Part shown: piece after piece, positions 6,701 to 7,845 of the stretch
Position numbering within the stretch: position 1 is the first letter of the stretch
How the letters are laid out: every line of letters begins with the position of its first letter
Assembly: GCA_913063005.1 (NCBI GenBank)
Contig: CAJXZI010000082.1
Coordinates: 1-7,845 of the forward strand
DNA length: 7,845 nucleotides
Reading direction: 5' to 3'
From: an uncultured Halieaceae bacterium
GTDB taxonomy: Bacteria > Pseudomonadota > Gammaproteobacteria > Pseudomonadales > Halieaceae
Position numbers and translations under genes: made by a program
The notes under the pieces: generated by a model
Database searches by the model: none
The model's input: only the letters and a program-made list of their open reading frames with translations
What the model was told of the DNA's origin: nothing

Positions 6701-7144
6701 TTACGCGCCGGTAATGTGCAATACGACAAAAATAATATGCGCAAAAACAACCCCGAGGGTTAACCGGCGACGCATTTGTCGATACCAGGTCTCAAGCGAT
6801 GAGACCTTTGTCTCATACCAAAGCAAGGCGATGTAGCCCAGCATGAGAAAAACCGCAGCCATCATCGCCTGTGCCGTCAAGATCGCGGCAACACCAAAAA
6901 GTACGAGACCGTTGCTGATAATCAAGGTGCTGACAGCGCCCTCACCGTCTGCCTCTCTCACCACTTGTACCTGACCCCAAAGAGCGCCCGCTAGAAAAGC
7001 AAAAATAGCCAGCGAGTAGATGACGAACCCTTGAATGGAAAGCGACCTAGGCCAGTCTTCGAGGGAACTAAAGCCCAGACAAAACCCAAAGAACGGGATG
7101 AGGCCTGCGTAACCTAGCAGTTGGGAAATTAATCGACTGGACAC
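6701..7144 (-). CDS. DUF3429 family inner-membrane protein
   Basis: A 147-aa hydrophobic protein of unknown function. The family match rests on LGYAGLIPFFGF near the N-terminus, AIFAFLAGALWG (46-57) and the YRQMRRRLTL segment (121-130) before the last helix, which are typical of DUF3429. About five membrane helices are seen at 8-26, 38-57, 72-90, 94-111 and 128-145. It starts with GTG at 7144, inside the end of the upstream lipoprotein gene (16-nt overlap); AGAGG lies about 10 nt before, so coupling to the upstream gene is likely. The tsaB start follows 53 nt after its stop. No catalytic residues can be pointed to. Confidence 0.85.
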   Translation of the reverse strand: MSSRLISQLLGYAGLIPFFGFCLGFSSLEDWPRSLSIQGFVIYSLAIFAFLAGALWGQVQVVREADGEGAVSTLIISNGLVLFGVAAILTAQAMMAAVFLMLGYIALLWYETKVSSLETWYRQMRRRLTLGVVFAHIIFVVLHITGA

Positions 7145-7680
7145 TCAACCGATACCTCTGGATGCCGAATGATGGTTAAAAGAATACCACCTACCGGCAG
7201 ACCAAACTTCGTTAGGGATGATTCATTGATGAGCACATTCTCGCTCACTAAGTACATCCGGTCATCTACTGCGACGTCTATTGATCCATCCTCAAGCTCA
7301 ATCGTTAAAACGTAGTCGAGGAACATCGAGTTACCCGACGTCGATGCGCGACCTTCTCCACGCACGTCGCCTGCTGTTGCTGCGTAGGACCCATCAGCTG
7401 ATCGAGACAGGCGCCAAACACGAGTCTGTTTTTCGCCATCATCGAAGACGAACCGCTCATCCAGTGTGCCAACACCGTCCTGCCAACACGCTGTAATGTC
7501 GGCAACAAACGATCGACTAGCATAGCCTCGATAATTTTTTACAACGCCGTGCGCCGTCAGAGCCCCAGAGAAAAATGACTCGGCAGAGAACACAGGGCCT
7601 CTGTTTTGATACTCCTCGATCGTGACGCCCGCGCAGGCGCTTAAGCTCATCACAAGCAGCATCCCTAGTGTCTTGCGCAT
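7129..7680 (-). CDS. DUF3833 family outer-membrane lipoprotein
   Basis: A 183-aa lipoprotein of unknown function. Residues 1-15 form a signal peptide ending in the lipobox LSAC with the lipidated C16. Ala at +2 predicts sorting to the outer membrane. The mature part, with EEYQNRGPVFSAESFFSGALTA-type start, GVVKNYRG, FVADITACW and FDDGEKQTRVWRL, fits DUF3833. It also has C65 and C180, which could form a disulfide in the periplasm. I chose ATG 7680 over the upstream in-frame start at 7797. The later start gives a clean lipoprotein signal and has GAGGGAGA about 5 nt upstream, while the longer version would run through two terminator hairpins. It appears to be the first gene of the operon that continues into the DUF3429 gene, tsaB and uppP. 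Confidence 0.87.
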   Translation of the reverse strand: MRKTLGMLLVMSLSACAGVTIEEYQNRGPVFSAESFFSGALTAHGVVKNYRGYASRSFVADITACWQDGVGTLDERFVFDDGEKQTRVWRLSRSADGSYAATAGDVRGEGRASTSGNSMFLDYVLTIELEDGSIDVAVDDRMYLVSENVLINESSLTKFGLPVGGILLTIIRHPEVSVECPVD

Positions 7681-7728
7681 TACAGTCTCCCTCAAAATTG
7701 CAAACATGACCCTCACAAACACCCGGGC

Positions 7729-7758
7729 AAAAAAAACCCCGGACATGAATGACCGGGG
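7729..7758 (-). terminator. Strong intrinsic terminator
   Basis: On the minus strand CCCCGG (7758-7753) pairs with CCGGGG (7742-7737) around a 10-nt loop that can add a short CAT/ATG pairing, followed directly by eight T (7736-7729). It would end leftward transcripts coming from beyond the right edge, 49 nt before the DUF3833 start. Confidence 0.85.
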
Positions 7759-7761
7759 AAT

Positions 7762-7785
7762 AAAAAACCATCTGGGGGAAGATGG
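7762..7785 (-). terminator. Second intrinsic terminator, in tandem
   Basis: On the minus strand CCATC (7785-7781) pairs with GATGG (7772-7768) across the loop TTCCCCCA, followed by six T (7767-7762). It lies immediately upstream of the stronger terminator and faces the same way. Confidence 0.65.
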
Positions 7786-7786
7786 C

Positions 7787-7841
7787 TTGGAAACCAAATA
7801 AGGTTGTGATTGTTACGAACCTGTAGAAAAGGTGGATCACC
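7787..7841 (-). other. Cluster of small stem-loops at the right edge, no gene seen
   Basis: Three more inverted repeats precede the two terminators: GGTG-GAT-CACC (7831-7841), AGGTT (7801-7805) with AACCT (7818-7822), and TTGG-AAA-CCAA (7787-7797). They could be the 3' end of a small RNA, a leader region or a 3' untranslated region of a gene outside the window. I see no convincing coding frame in this stretch. Confidence 0.35.
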
Positions 7842-7845
7842 AATT

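Noticed and set aside
7801..7841. tRNA-like GGTTCG word on the minus strand
   Set aside because: The T-loop consensus (TTCRA) fails at the last base and no acceptor or anticodon arm can be drawn.
7517..7843. 108-aa minus-strand frame crossing the right-edge hairpins
   Set aside because: It runs through both terminators and overlaps the DUF3833 gene in another frame; the low-complexity N-terminus comes from the T tracts.

Overview
The window looks like a chromosomal segment of a Gram-negative gammaproteobacterium. The reasons are an outer-membrane TonB-dependent receptor, an LSAC lipobox lipoprotein, a long-form PurC that closely resembles the Vibrio/Shewanella-type enzyme, and the housekeeping genes trpS, uppP and tsaB. 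Compact gene packing and the DUF3429/DUF3833 proteins fit a marine lineage such as the OM60/Halieaceae group, but that placement is an inference from general resemblance. I see no phage, transposase, CRISPR, rRNA or tRNA sequence.

Layout. At the left edge purC (de novo purine synthesis) runs leftward and is cut off at its 3' side. A short divergent gap of about 0.1 kb separates it from a rightward pair: a TonB-dependent receptor of unknown substrate and, 18 nt later, a small membrane-anchored protein with a Met/His-rich stretch. A possible terminator overlaps the stop codon of that pair. A convergent gap of about 245 nt follows, holding a G-rich (minus strand) quadruplex-like motif and a perfect 16-bp tandem duplication. 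All remaining genes run leftward: trpS, a gap of about 290 nt with decayed repeats, then uppP, tsaB, a DUF3429 membrane protein and a DUF3833 lipoprotein. The last four are packed with overlaps or short gaps and look like one operon transcribed DUF3833 > DUF3429 > tsaB > uppP. At the right edge two back-to-back intrinsic terminators, preceded by further small stem-loops, sit just upstream of that operon.

The genes serve purine synthesis, tRNA charging (TrpS), tRNA t6A modification (TsaB), cell-wall lipid carrier recycling (UppP) and outer-membrane uptake. Nothing here forms an obvious new defence or mobile system. The parts most worth a second look are the receptor with its Met/His-rich partner, the receptor's 12-bp repeats at the start of the signal peptide, and the structured double-terminator region at the right edge.
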